Of a DNA stretch of 64,000 nt, positions 57,462-64,000 are shown piece by piece. Position 1 is the first letter of the stretch; the number at the start of each line of letters is the position of its first letter. The position numbers and the translations under genes are program-made. The notes under the pieces are model-generated. The model searched no databases and was not told the DNA's origin. It saw only the letters and a list, made by a program, of their open reading frames with translations. The stretch covers positions 1 to 64,000 of the forward strand of contig DATLSE010000039.1 in NCBI GenBank assembly GCA_035534295.1, given 5' to 3'. The stretch comes from DATKQJ01 sp035534295. GTDB taxonomy: Bacteria > Chloroflexota > Dormibacteria > Dormibacterales > Dormibacteraceae.

Positions 57462-58211
57462 GTGACGCTGGTCAGCCTGAGCTCCGACTTCGGAGCCGGC
57501 TCACCCTACGTGGCCACGATGAAGGCGCTCATCCTGAGTCGCTGTCCGGAGGCGACCCTGATCGATCTCAGCCATCAGCTGCAGGCCTTCAGGCCCGAGG
57601 CGGCCGCGTTCACGATCTGGGCCGGCACGGCGTCGTTCCCCGAGTCGTCGGTCCACCTCGCCGTGGTCGATCCGGGCGTGGGGGGACGGCGTCAGGCGGT
57701 GGCGCTGCGGGTCGGCGGGAGCTGGTACGTGGGCCCCGACAACGGAGTCTTCGGCCTGGTCCTGGCCACCGCGGATCAAGACCGGGTGCCGGTGGTGGAG
57801 GCCTGGTCACTCAAGGTGCCGGACGGCGCCTCGCCCACCTTTCACGGCCGCGATGTATTCGCCCCCGCTGCAGCTCATCTGGCCGGTGCCGGTCCCGCCA
57901 GTGACCTGGGGCAAAAGTTGGATCCGGCCGGGCTCCAACGCGTCGCCCTTGATCCGCCCCGAGTCCTGTTCGCCGACAACTTCGGCAACCTTGTGACCTC
58001 GCTGCGTGGGCCCCTGGCCGGGGTTCGGCTGGGCGGTCACGACCTGCGCGTCTGGGCCTCGACCTACGCCGAGGCCGAATTCGGCGTGCCCTTTCTATAC
58101 GTGGGGAGCACGGGATTGATCGAGATCGGGCTGCGCGAGGCTCGTGCCGATCAGGCCCTGGAGGCGGACGTGGGCAGCCTTTTGATCCCGATCGAAGACG
58201 AGCAGCGCTGA
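57462..58211 (+). CDS. SAM hydrolase (DUF62, hydroxide adenosyltransferase family)
   Basis: A 249-residue member of the family that splits S-adenosylmethionine with hydroxide to adenosine and methionine. VSLSSDFGAGSPYVATMKA carries the conserved early Asp. VHLAVVDPGVGGRRQAVALR, GPDNGVFGLVL and FHGRDVFAPAAAHLA are the other family motifs. The halogenase-specific loop is not obvious. GTG at 57462 begins at the first beta strand; the frame is open upstream within the previous gene. It converges with the bS22 gene. Confidence 0.9.
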   Translation: MTLVSLSSDFGAGSPYVATMKALILSRCPEATLIDLSHQLQAFRPEAAAFTIWAGTASFPESSVHLAVVDPGVGGRRQAVALRVGGSWYVGPDNGVFGLVLATADQDRVPVVEAWSLKVPDGASPTFHGRDVFAPAAAHLAGAGPASDLGQKLDPAGLQRVALDPPRVLFADNFGNLVTSLRGPLAGVRLGGHDLRVWASTYAEAEFGVPFLYVGSTGLIEIGLREARADQALEADVGSLLIPIEDEQR

Positions 58212-58236
58212 GCTAATGATCGGAGCCCACACCGGG

Positions 58237-58263
58237 GCCCCGCCGGGGCGGGGTCAGACCCCG
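58237..58263. terminator. GC-rich hairpins between convergent genes
   Basis: GCCCC/GGGGC at 58237-58249 and CGGGGT, CAG loop, ACCCCG at 58249-58263 can each form. They lie between the DUF62 stop and the end of the minus-strand bS22 gene, and could stop transcription from both sides. No T-run is present. Confidence 0.4.
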
Positions 58264-58308
58264 GCCCGGCTGCCCTGATCAGCGGGGCTTGAGCGCAGCC
58301 AGGCCTAC

Positions 58309-58407
58309 CTAGGCGTGCGCCCGACGCTGCCACCGCGTCTTCTTCAGCATTTTCTTGTGCTTGTGCTTGCGCATCTTCTTGCGCCGCTTTTTGATAACCG
58401 AACCCAA
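58309..58407 (-). CDS. bS22-like small ribosomal protein (AURKAIP1/COX24 domain)
   Basis: A 32-residue very basic peptide: MGSVIKKRRKKMRKHKHKKM followed by LKKTRWQRRAHA. The pattern GSVIKKRRK.m.K.KhrKlLkktR.qRR is that of the bS22 / COX24-type 30S peptide known from Actinobacteria and related groups. Start is TTG at 58407, preceded by CGGGAG as ribosome binding site. The stop is TAG at 58309. Half of its residues are Lys or Arg, as expected for an rRNA-binding peptide. It stands alone between convergent and divergent neighbours. Confidence 0.88.
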   Translation of the reverse strand: MGSVIKKRRKKMRKHKHKKMLKKTRWQRRAHA

Positions 58408-58470
58408 GGGAACTCCCGTGCACGCGATATCGAATAAATGGGGACCGGGCCCCGCGGGGGCCTCGGGAAT

Positions 58471-58476
58471 CATACT
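58471..58476 (+). promoter_or_regulatory. -10-like box CATACT for the amidohydrolase gene
   Basis: CATACT ends 6 bases before the ATG at 58483, supporting that start over an in-frame start 45 bases upstream. Confidence 0.4.
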
Positions 58477-58482
58477 CCTGCG

Positions 58483-60009
58483 ATGAGGCGGAGCGCCCCC
58501 GGGGCGCCGGGCCCGCCCACCGGCGCGGCCGAGGAGAGCGGGGGCACGGGGCGCAACCTTCTGATTCGAGGTTGCCGGCCGGAGCTGGCGGTCGATGCCC
58601 GGGGAGAGATCATCGCCAGCGGACGCTGGGCCGAGGCGGCCGCCGGGCCAACAGCCGAACGCCTGGAACTGGAGGGCGAAGCGCTACCCGGTCTGGCCGA
58701 TTCCCACATCCACCTCGAATGGATGGCCCAGAGGCGCCGCTGGTGCGACCTGAGCGGATGCCGGACCGCGGAGGAGGTGCGGCGGGATCTGGGCGAATTC
58801 TGCCGCCTCCGGAGATCTCCCGCCTTCCTGGTCGCCTCCGGTCTGGATCGCGGCCTGGGCCTCCGCGCGCTCACCCGCCAGGCGCTCGACGAGGTGGGCG
58901 GCGGACGCCCACTGCTGGTTCTGGCCGGCGACGCCCACAGCGGATGGGCGAGCACGGCCGCGCTCGTCCTGGACGGCATCGGCCCCGACTCAGCCGCCCC
59001 CCGCGGGGGGGTGGTCGGGCGCGATGAAGGCGGGGAGCCGACCGGGTTCCTGGGCGAGATGGCGCTCTGGTCGCTGATTCGGCACCTACCCCAGCCCAGC
59101 CCCGAGGAAGCGGAGGAGGCCACCGAGCAGGTTCTCAGCGAGCTCGCCGAGTTGGGCCTGACCTCGATCCACGTCATGGACTCGGGGGCGGGATTTTCGA
59201 CCCTGCAGCGTCTGCAGGAGCGGGGCCGGCTGAGGCTGCGGGTGAGCTGGTTTGCGCCCATCGATCTCCTCCCTGAGTTGATTCGGCTCCAGATGCGCTC
59301 GGGCTGGGGTGACGAGCGCCTGCGCCTTTGGGGGGTGAAGGCCTTTTTGGACGGCACCCTGGGCAGTGACACGGCCGAGCTGCTCGCGGGCGGGGGGATG
59401 GTGGTCACCGAGCAGTCCGACCTCATCCGGCTGACACGCCAAATCGCCAGCTCGGGATTAAACCTGGCGCTGCACGCGATCGGGGACGGCGCCGTCCGGC
59501 GTGCCCTCGACGCCTTCGCCCCCTGGCGCGGGGCCCATCCCCGATGGCGGCCGCGGATAGAACACGCGCAGCTGGTGGAGGCGGGAGACCGGGACCGATT
59601 CGCACCCCTGGGCGTGATCGCCTCGATGCAGCCCGTGCACGCGCGCTCCGATCGTGAACTGGCTCGAGCCAGATGGTCGGGCCGGGGCGCCGACATGTAC
59701 GCGTGGGGGGCTCTGGCCCGCTCCGGGACCCAGCTCGCCTTCGGCTCCGACGCGCCCATGGAGAGCGCCGATCCCCTCCTCGGCCTCAGCACGGCTGTGG
59801 ACTGGCGGGCTCAGGTGGCCTGGCATCCCGAGCTCGCCCTCAGCCCCGACCAGGCCCTTAAGGCCTACACCTGGGGGGCGGCCTACGCCGTGGGCATGGA
59901 GGCCAGGCTGGGATCGCTGGATCCCGGTCGGCTCTGCGACCTGACCGTGGTCAAAGCCGGTCGGGTGGTGGCCAGCGTTGTCGCTGGGCGCCTGATCACT
60001 CCGCCTTAA
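58483..60009 (+). CDS. Amidohydrolase, YtcJ-like (Amidohydro_3)
   Basis: A 508-residue metal-dependent hydrolase. The first metal-binding HxH is in LADSHIHLEWM. Further motifs are LALHAIGDGAVRRALDAFAP, RIEHAQLVEAGDR and AFGSDAPMESADPLLGLSTA, which carries the catalytic Asp. LGSLDPGRLCDLTVV closes the composite beta domain. Family members act on amides or cyclic ureas; the true substrate is unknown. The last 14 bases overlap the end of the convergent HIT gene. Confidence 0.88.
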   Translation: MRRSAPGAPGPPTGAAEESGGTGRNLLIRGCRPELAVDARGEIIASGRWAEAAAGPTAERLELEGEALPGLADSHIHLEWMAQRRRWCDLSGCRTAEEVRRDLGEFCRLRRSPAFLVASGLDRGLGLRALTRQALDEVGGGRPLLVLAGDAHSGWASTAALVLDGIGPDSAAPRGGVVGRDEGGEPTGFLGEMALWSLIRHLPQPSPEEAEEATEQVLSELAELGLTSIHVMDSGAGFSTLQRLQERGRLRLRVSWFAPIDLLPELIRLQMRSGWGDERLRLWGVKAFLDGTLGSDTAELLAGGGMVVTEQSDLIRLTRQIASSGLNLALHAIGDGAVRRALDAFAPWRGAHPRWRPRIEHAQLVEAGDRDRFAPLGVIASMQPVHARSDRELARARWSGRGADMYAWGALARSGTQLAFGSDAPMESADPLLGLSTAVDWRAQVAWHPELALSPDQALKAYTWGAAYAVGMEARLGSLDPGRLCDLTVVKAGRVVASVVAGRLITPP

Positions 60010-60478
60010 AAGCGGCGAGCAGCTTCTCCCGGGTGCTGGCCAGGTGCTCTGGAATGACCTTGGTGGATGCCAGGACGGGCATGAAATTGGTATCCCCCGA
60101 CCAGCGCGGGACCACGTGCACGTGGAGGTGGTCGACGATGCCGGCGCCCGCGGCCTGGCCCAGGTTCAAGCCCACATTGAAGGCGTCCGGCGCCATCAGA
60201 CGGCGCAGGATCCCGGTGCAGCGAGCGACCAGGCCGAACAGCTCCAAGGTCTCGGGCTCGGTGAGTTCCCCCAGCTCGGCGGTGTGGCGGAGCGGGGCGA
60301 CCATCAGGTGGCCCGGGTTGTACGGATAGCGATTCAGCATCACCAGGCTCGAGCGCCCCACGGTCACGACCAGGGAGTCGGCCCCGTCGGAGCCGGCCCC
60401 GGCCCGGCAGAACAGACAGCCGGGCTCCCTCTCGCCTTCCAGTAACTCCATGCGCCAGGGGGCGTAAAGGTTGTCCAT
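59996..60478 (-). CDS. HIT-family nucleotide hydrolase/phosphorylase
   Basis: A 160-residue Ap4A phosphorylase-like HIT protein. CLFCRAGAG begins a zinc knuckle of the Actinobacteria-type HIT proteins, YPYNPGHLMVAPLRHTAELG is the substrate region, and HLHVHVVPRWSGDTNFMPVL holds the catalytic histidine triad. The start is ATG at 60478 (MDNLYAPWRMELLEGERE), eight bases after a TAGCGT box. It is divergent from leuS. The likely role is clearing dinucleoside polyphosphates, by family. Confidence 0.9.
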   Translation of the reverse strand: MDNLYAPWRMELLEGEREPGCLFCRAGAGSDGADSLVVTVGRSSLVMLNRYPYNPGHLMVAPLRHTAELGELTEPETLELFGLVARCTGILRRLMAPDAFNVGLNLGQAAGAGIVDHLHVHVVPRWSGDTNFMPVLASTKVIPEHLASTREKLLAAFKAE

Positions 60479-60486
60479 GGACGCCG

Positions 60487-60496
60487 ACGCTACCAT
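60487..60496. promoter_or_regulatory. Overlapping divergent -10 boxes for the HIT gene and leuS
   Basis: TACCAT on plus (60491-60496) is 10 bases before the leuS ATG at 60507. TAGCGT on minus (60492-60487) is 8 bases before the HIT ATG at 60478. The two hexamers overlap, so transcription of one gene should exclude the other. Confidence 0.4.
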
Positions 60497-60506
60497 TTCA
60501 GCTCAC

Positions 60507-62951
60507 ATGCGGGGCGCGGAGAGGCACGGCTACGTGCCACAGGAGATTGAGGCCCGCTGGCAGCGGGAATGGGCGGAACGGGGCGTGATGCGAGCCGACG
60601 ACAGCTCGCGCCGGCCCAAGTTCTACAACCTGGTCATGTTTCCCTATCCGAGCGGGGATCTGCACATGGGTCACATGCGCAACTACGTCATCGGCGATCT
60701 CATCGGGCGCTACCAGACCATGCGCGGATTCGAGGTCTTGAATCCGTTCGGCTGGGACGCCTTCGGCCTCCCGGCCGAGAACGCGGCCATGAAGGCGGGG
60801 ATCCATCCAGAGGGCTGGGTCCGGGCCAACATCGGTCGGGCCAAAGAGCAGCTCGGCATGATGGGGGTGCTCTACGACTGGGCGCGCGAGGTGACCACGT
60901 GCGCGCCCGACTATTACCAGTTCACCCAGGAGCTGTTCCTGCTCTTCCTCGAGCGCCGGCTTGCCTACCGCGCCATGGCCCCGGTCAACTGGTGTCCGAT
61001 CGATCAGACCGTGCTCGCCAACGAGCAGGTGATCAACGGCTGCTGCTGGCGCCATCCCGAGACCCCGGTGGAGCGGCGCGACCTGGAGCAGTGGTTCCTG
61101 GCCATCACCCAGTACGCCGACCGTCTACTAGACGACCTGGCGCTGCTCGGGGAATGGCCGGAGAAGGTGCGCGTCATGCAGCAGAACTGGATCGGCCGCA
61201 GTCGCGGTCTCGAGGTCGACTTCGAGCTCGAGGGCCATCCCGGTGAGCGCCTCAGCATCTACACCACCCGCCCGGACACGCTTTACGGCGTCACCTTCAT
61301 GGTGCTGGCGCCCGAGCACCCGCTTTTGGATCGCATCACCCGGCCCGATCGGGCGGCGGAGGTCGCGGCCTACGTGGGGCGCAGTCGCACCCAGACCGAC
61401 ATCGAACGCCTCTCCACCGAGCGCGACAAGACCGGAGTCGACACCGGTGCCGTGGCCATCAACCCGGTCAACGGAGAGCGGGTGCCGGTCTGGATCTCCG
61501 ACTACGTCCTCATGACCTATGGCACCGGCGCGATCATGGCCGTGCCCGGCCACGACAGCCGTGACTTCGCCTTCGCGCGCCAGTTTGGTCTACCCGTGCG
61601 CGAGGTGATCGTGGGCCCCAAGGGCCCCCAGGGGGAGCTCGAGGAGGCCTTCTTGGAGCACGGAACCATGGTTCACAGCGGGCGCTACGACGGGCTCGAC
61701 TTCGAGCGCGGGTTCGAGCGCCTGGCCGACGATCTGGGGGCGCGCGGACTGGGCCGTCGGGCGACCAAGTTCCGGCTCCGCGACTGGCTCGTCTCCCGCC
61801 AGCGCTACTGGGGCTGCCCGATCCCCGTGGTCCACTGCCCCAGCTGTGGCATCGTCCCCGTCCCCCGCGGCGAGCTCCCAGTGCTGCTGCCCGAGCGATA
61901 CGCACCGCTCTCCGCCCAGCCCGAGTGGTACCAGGTGCCCTGCCCGGCCTGCTCGTCCCCGGCCCGGCGCGAGACCGACACCATGGACACCTTCATCGAC
62001 TCCAGCTGGTATTTCCTGCGCTACACCAGCGCCAAGGACCGATCCCAGCCCTTCGATCGCGCTCTCGCAGATCGCTGGATGCCGGTCGATCAATACACCG
62101 GCGGCGTCGAGCACGCCATCCTCCACCTGCTCTATTCGCGCTTCTTTCAAAAAATCCTCCACGACGCCGGGCGCACCGCGGCCAGCGAGCCGTTCGAGCG
62201 CCTGTTCACGCAGGGCATGGTCAAGCGCGGGGGCCAGGTAATGAGCAAATCTCGCGGCAACGGGGTCGCGCCCGACGACCTGGTGGCGCGTGAGGGGGCG
62301 GATGCGGGCCGGGTCTACGAGATGTTCATCGGACCCCCCGAGGAGGATGCGGAGTGGACCGACGCCGCCCTCGCCGGTCCGGTGCGCTTTCTGCACAAGG
62401 TGTGGCGCCTGGCCCTGGAGCCGGAGTCCTTTGCCGGAGCGGGGAGCGCCGACCCCTCGGTGCTCGAGCGCCGCCGCCATCAGGCGGTGGCGCGGATCAG
62501 CGAGGACTACCAGGGCTTTCACTTCAACACCGCGGTGGCGGCGCTGATGGAGTTCGGCAATGCCCTCGAAGCCCATCTCCGCTCGGGCGGAGCGACCTCG
62601 GGAGTGTTCGAGGAGGCCCTGCGCACATTCCTCCTCCTCCTCCACCCGATGGCGCCCCACATCACCGACGAGCTCTGGCAGCGCCTGGGACAATCCGGCC
62701 TCTGCATCGAGCAACCCTGGCCCGCCTTCGATCCCTCCGCGGCGCTCGAGCCCGAGGTGACGTTGGTGGTGCAGGTGGCCGGGCGTGTCCGCGAGCGGCT
62801 CAGAGTGCCACAGGGAAGCACCCAGGACCAGGTCCTGGCCCATGCCCTCAAGTCCGAGTCGGTGCTCCGGGCGCTGGGCCAGGGGCGGCCGCCGGCGCGC
62901 GTTATCTTCGTTCCCGACCGGCTCTTGAACCTGGTTCCCCAGCCCGATTGA
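60507..62951 (+). CDS. leuS: Leucine--tRNA ligase
   Basis: Charges tRNA-Leu. The product is 814 residues. HIGH is in FPYPSGDLHMGHMRNYV, the editing domain contains TGVDTGAVAINPVNGERVPV and GTGAIMAVPGHDSRDFAFA, a zinc-type insertion has CPSCG and CPACSS, and KMSKS reads VMSKSRGNGVAPDD. The anticodon-binding and C-terminal domains follow (PEVTLVVQVAGRVRERLRVP). An ATG at 60471 is in frame but lies inside the divergent HIT gene, so I start at 60507. Its stop is shared with the next gene as TTGA. Confidence 0.95.
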   Translation: MRGAERHGYVPQEIEARWQREWAERGVMRADDSSRRPKFYNLVMFPYPSGDLHMGHMRNYVIGDLIGRYQTMRGFEVLNPFGWDAFGLPAENAAMKAGIHPEGWVRANIGRAKEQLGMMGVLYDWAREVTTCAPDYYQFTQELFLLFLERRLAYRAMAPVNWCPIDQTVLANEQVINGCCWRHPETPVERRDLEQWFLAITQYADRLLDDLALLGEWPEKVRVMQQNWIGRSRGLEVDFELEGHPGERLSIYTTRPDTLYGVTFMVLAPEHPLLDRITRPDRAAEVAAYVGRSRTQTDIERLSTERDKTGVDTGAVAINPVNGERVPVWISDYVLMTYGTGAIMAVPGHDSRDFAFARQFGLPVREVIVGPKGPQGELEEAFLEHGTMVHSGRYDGLDFERGFERLADDLGARGLGRRATKFRLRDWLVSRQRYWGCPIPVVHCPSCGIVPVPRGELPVLLPERYAPLSAQPEWYQVPCPACSSPARRETDTMDTFIDSSWYFLRYTSAKDRSQPFDRALADRWMPVDQYTGGVEHAILHLLYSRFFQKILHDAGRTAASEPFERLFTQGMVKRGGQVMSKSRGNGVAPDDLVAREGADAGRVYEMFIGPPEEDAEWTDAALAGPVRFLHKVWRLALEPESFAGAGSADPSVLERRRHQAVARISEDYQGFHFNTAVAALMEFGNALEAHLRSGGATSGVFEEALRTFLLLLHPMAPHITDELWQRLGQSGLCIEQPWPAFDPSAALEPEVTLVVQVAGRVRERLRVPQGSTQDQVLAHALKSESVLRALGQGRPPARVIFVPDRLLNLVPQPD

Positions 62952-63955
62952 GTCCTTGGGGCCGGCCGGGTCTCAACCTGCCGGCGGCTGCGACCCCGCA
63001 GCAGGCAATCGAACTGGCCCACCTGGCCGAGATCGGCGGGGCGGGCGCGATCTGGGTCCCGGACGTGCGCCGCGATCCATTCGTGCTCGCCGCGGCCGCC
63101 GTCGCCGGCTCGGTCAGCGTGGGCGTGGGGACCGCGGTGGCGGTCGCCTTCGCGCGCTCGCCCACGGTCACGGCAGCCTCGGCGTGGGACCTGCAGAGCT
63201 GGAGTGGGGGGCGCTTCACCCTGGGGCTGGGGACGCAGGTCGCGGCCCTGCTCAGGGCTCGCTTTGGGGTTCAGGCGGAGCATCCCGCGGCGCGGATGGC
63301 CGAATACGTGACCGCGGTGCGAGCCTGCTTTGCCGCCTACCGGCATGGTTACGGTGGGCACCGGGGGGAGTTCTACGCGATCCGCCGCCCGGCGCTCGAC
63401 ACCGGTCCCGATCTGGATCCGCCGTCCGATCCGCCGATCCGGCTGGCAGCGGTGAATCCGCACATGGCCCGCGTCTGTGGACGCGTCGCCGATGGTCTGA
63501 TCGCCCACCCGTTCAGCACTCCGGGTTACCTGGAGGAGGTGGTGCGGCCGGAGCTGGCCCGGGGCGCGGCCGAGGCCGGGCGCGAGGCGCCGCCCATATC
63601 GGTGCAGCTGGTCGTGGCCTCGAGCCTGGAGCAGGCGGCGATGCAGCTGGTTCCCTACGCGGTTCCCGCCTACGCCCGAGTGATGGCCCACCTGGGTCTG
63701 AGCGGGCTCATCGACGAGGTCGGGGAATTGACCCGCGGGGGCCGGCTCAAATCGGCCGCGGCCATCCTGGCTGATCGCGCTGCGGGCGAGCTGGGGGTGA
63801 TCGTGGCCCGGGACGCGAGCGAGCTCGCCCAGGGCCTGGAGCGCTGGGCCCCCGTCGTCGACGAGGTATCGCTCGGCGTGCCCTGGTTCGGCGTCGGTGC
63901 GGCTGAGCAGATCCAGGCCTCGACGGCGCTGGCCGGCTGGCTGGCCGAGATCTAG
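62948..63955 (+). CDS. LLM-class flavin/F420-dependent oxidoreductase
   Basis: A 335-residue luciferase-like TIM-barrel oxidoreductase. AIELAHLAEIGGAGAIWVPD at the N-terminus, SWSGGRFTLGLGTQ, HPAARMAEYVTAVRACFAAY, and IRLAAVNPHMARVCGRVADG match the LLM family of the mycobacterial F420 type. Cofactor choice between FMN and F420 cannot be decided here. The TTG at 62948 overlaps the leuS stop (TTGA) and begins exactly at the first strand; the same frame is open upstream inside leuS but is not real. Confidence 0.88.
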   Translation: MSPWGRPGLNLPAAATPQQAIELAHLAEIGGAGAIWVPDVRRDPFVLAAAAVAGSVSVGVGTAVAVAFARSPTVTAASAWDLQSWSGGRFTLGLGTQVAALLRARFGVQAEHPAARMAEYVTAVRACFAAYRHGYGGHRGEFYAIRRPALDTGPDLDPPSDPPIRLAAVNPHMARVCGRVADGLIAHPFSTPGYLEEVVRPELARGAAEAGREAPPISVQLVVASSLEQAAMQLVPYAVPAYARVMAHLGLSGLIDEVGELTRGGRLKSAAAILADRAAGELGVIVARDASELAQGLERWAPVVDEVSLGVPWFGVGAAEQIQASTALAGWLAEI

Positions 63956-63975
63956 CCCGGGCGGCTCTCCCGGCT
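63954..63975 (+). terminator. Hairpin after the LLM oxidoreductase gene
   Basis: AGCC-C-GGG can pair with CCC-GGCT around a 7-base loop, with one bulged base, beginning within the stop codon. No T-run follows; low confidence. Confidence 0.3.
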
Positions 63976-63978
63976 CAC

Positions 63979-63984
63979 TACGAT
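63979..63984 (+). promoter_or_regulatory. -10 box TACGAT for the gene at the right edge
   Basis: TACGAT ends 6 bases before an ATG at 63991, repeating the leaderless spacing seen across the window. Confidence 0.4.
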
Positions 63985-63990
63985 GGGACC

Positions 63991-64000
63991 ATGGAGGATG
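63991..64000 (+). CDS. Start of a gene cut by the window edge
   Basis: ATGGAGGATG (Met-Glu-Asp...) follows a TACGAT box by 6 bases. Only three codons are visible, so the product is unknown. Confidence 0.35.

Noticed and set aside
61590..62843. 417-codon minus-strand open frame opposite leuS
   Set aside because: Shadow of leuS; no domain and no upstream signal.

Overview
This is a GC-rich bacterial chromosome segment made mostly of housekeeping genes, packed tightly and often overlapping by 4 to 14 bases. Several features point to a terrabacterial lineage near Actinomycetota, Chloroflexota or Dormibacterota: a SufR-controlled suf cluster, a 32-residue bS22/COX24-type ribosomal peptide, an LLM-type oxidoreductase, a PucR regulator, mreBCD-mrdA-rodA in one run, and many start codons placed just after a -10 box, as in leaderless transcripts. 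The lineage is inferred from gene content; no 16S gene is present. No phage, complete insertion sequence, CRISPR array or rRNA was seen.

Layout. 1-2.7 kb (minus): sufR-sufC-sufB for Fe-S cluster assembly, with a perfect palindromic operator upstream. 2.7-6.5 kb (plus): a coiled-coil hypothetical, a small membrane protein, a methyltransferase and a class A penicillin-binding protein. 6.6-10.1 kb: trigger factor, clpP, a stand-alone ClpX-type zinc finger, and clpX. 10.2-14.3 kb: an SDR enzyme, an alpha/beta hydrolase and valS. 14.3-18.5 kb: four very hydrophobic proteins resembling divergent membrane subunits of complex I or group 4 hydrogenases (NuoL/HyfB, HyfE, NuoN/HyfF, NuoH/HyfC) with no soluble partners. 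18.6-24.0 kb: the elongasome run mreB-mreC-mreD-mrdA-rodA. 24.0-26.9 kb: rplU, rpmA, obg, nadD, rsfS. 26.9-30.3 kb: two glycosyltransferases and cysS; the second glycosyltransferase carries a CysS tail-like domain at its N-terminus. 30.3-35.3 kb: a GT87-like membrane protein, a double-propeller lipoprotein and an L,D-transpeptidase. 35.3-46.3 kb (minus): gltB, a PucR regulator, aconitase and malQ. 46.4-49.8 kb: an amidase, a GT51 transglycosylase, a solute-binding lipoprotein and methylglyoxal synthase.

49.9-55.0 kb is the accessory part: a DUF429-HD (SpoT-like) fusion, a DUF4143 remnant, a VapBC toxin-antitoxin pair, a frameshifted HTH gene, a SEC-C protein and tRNA-Ala(CGC). From 55.0 kb housekeeping resumes: a TPR-CAP lipoprotein, a molybdopterin oxidoreductase-like protein, a DUF62 SAM hydrolase, bS22, an amidohydrolase, a HIT protein, leuS and an LLM oxidoreductase. 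A new gene begins at the right edge.

Main themes are cell-wall growth (PBP1, elongasome, GT51, amidase, L,D-transpeptidase), protein quality control and translation. The most unusual items are the orphan complex-I-like membrane quartet, the DUF429-HD fusion, the CysS-tail glycosyltransferase, the lone ClpX zinc finger, and two genes that appear to start with CTG inside CTGA overlaps.
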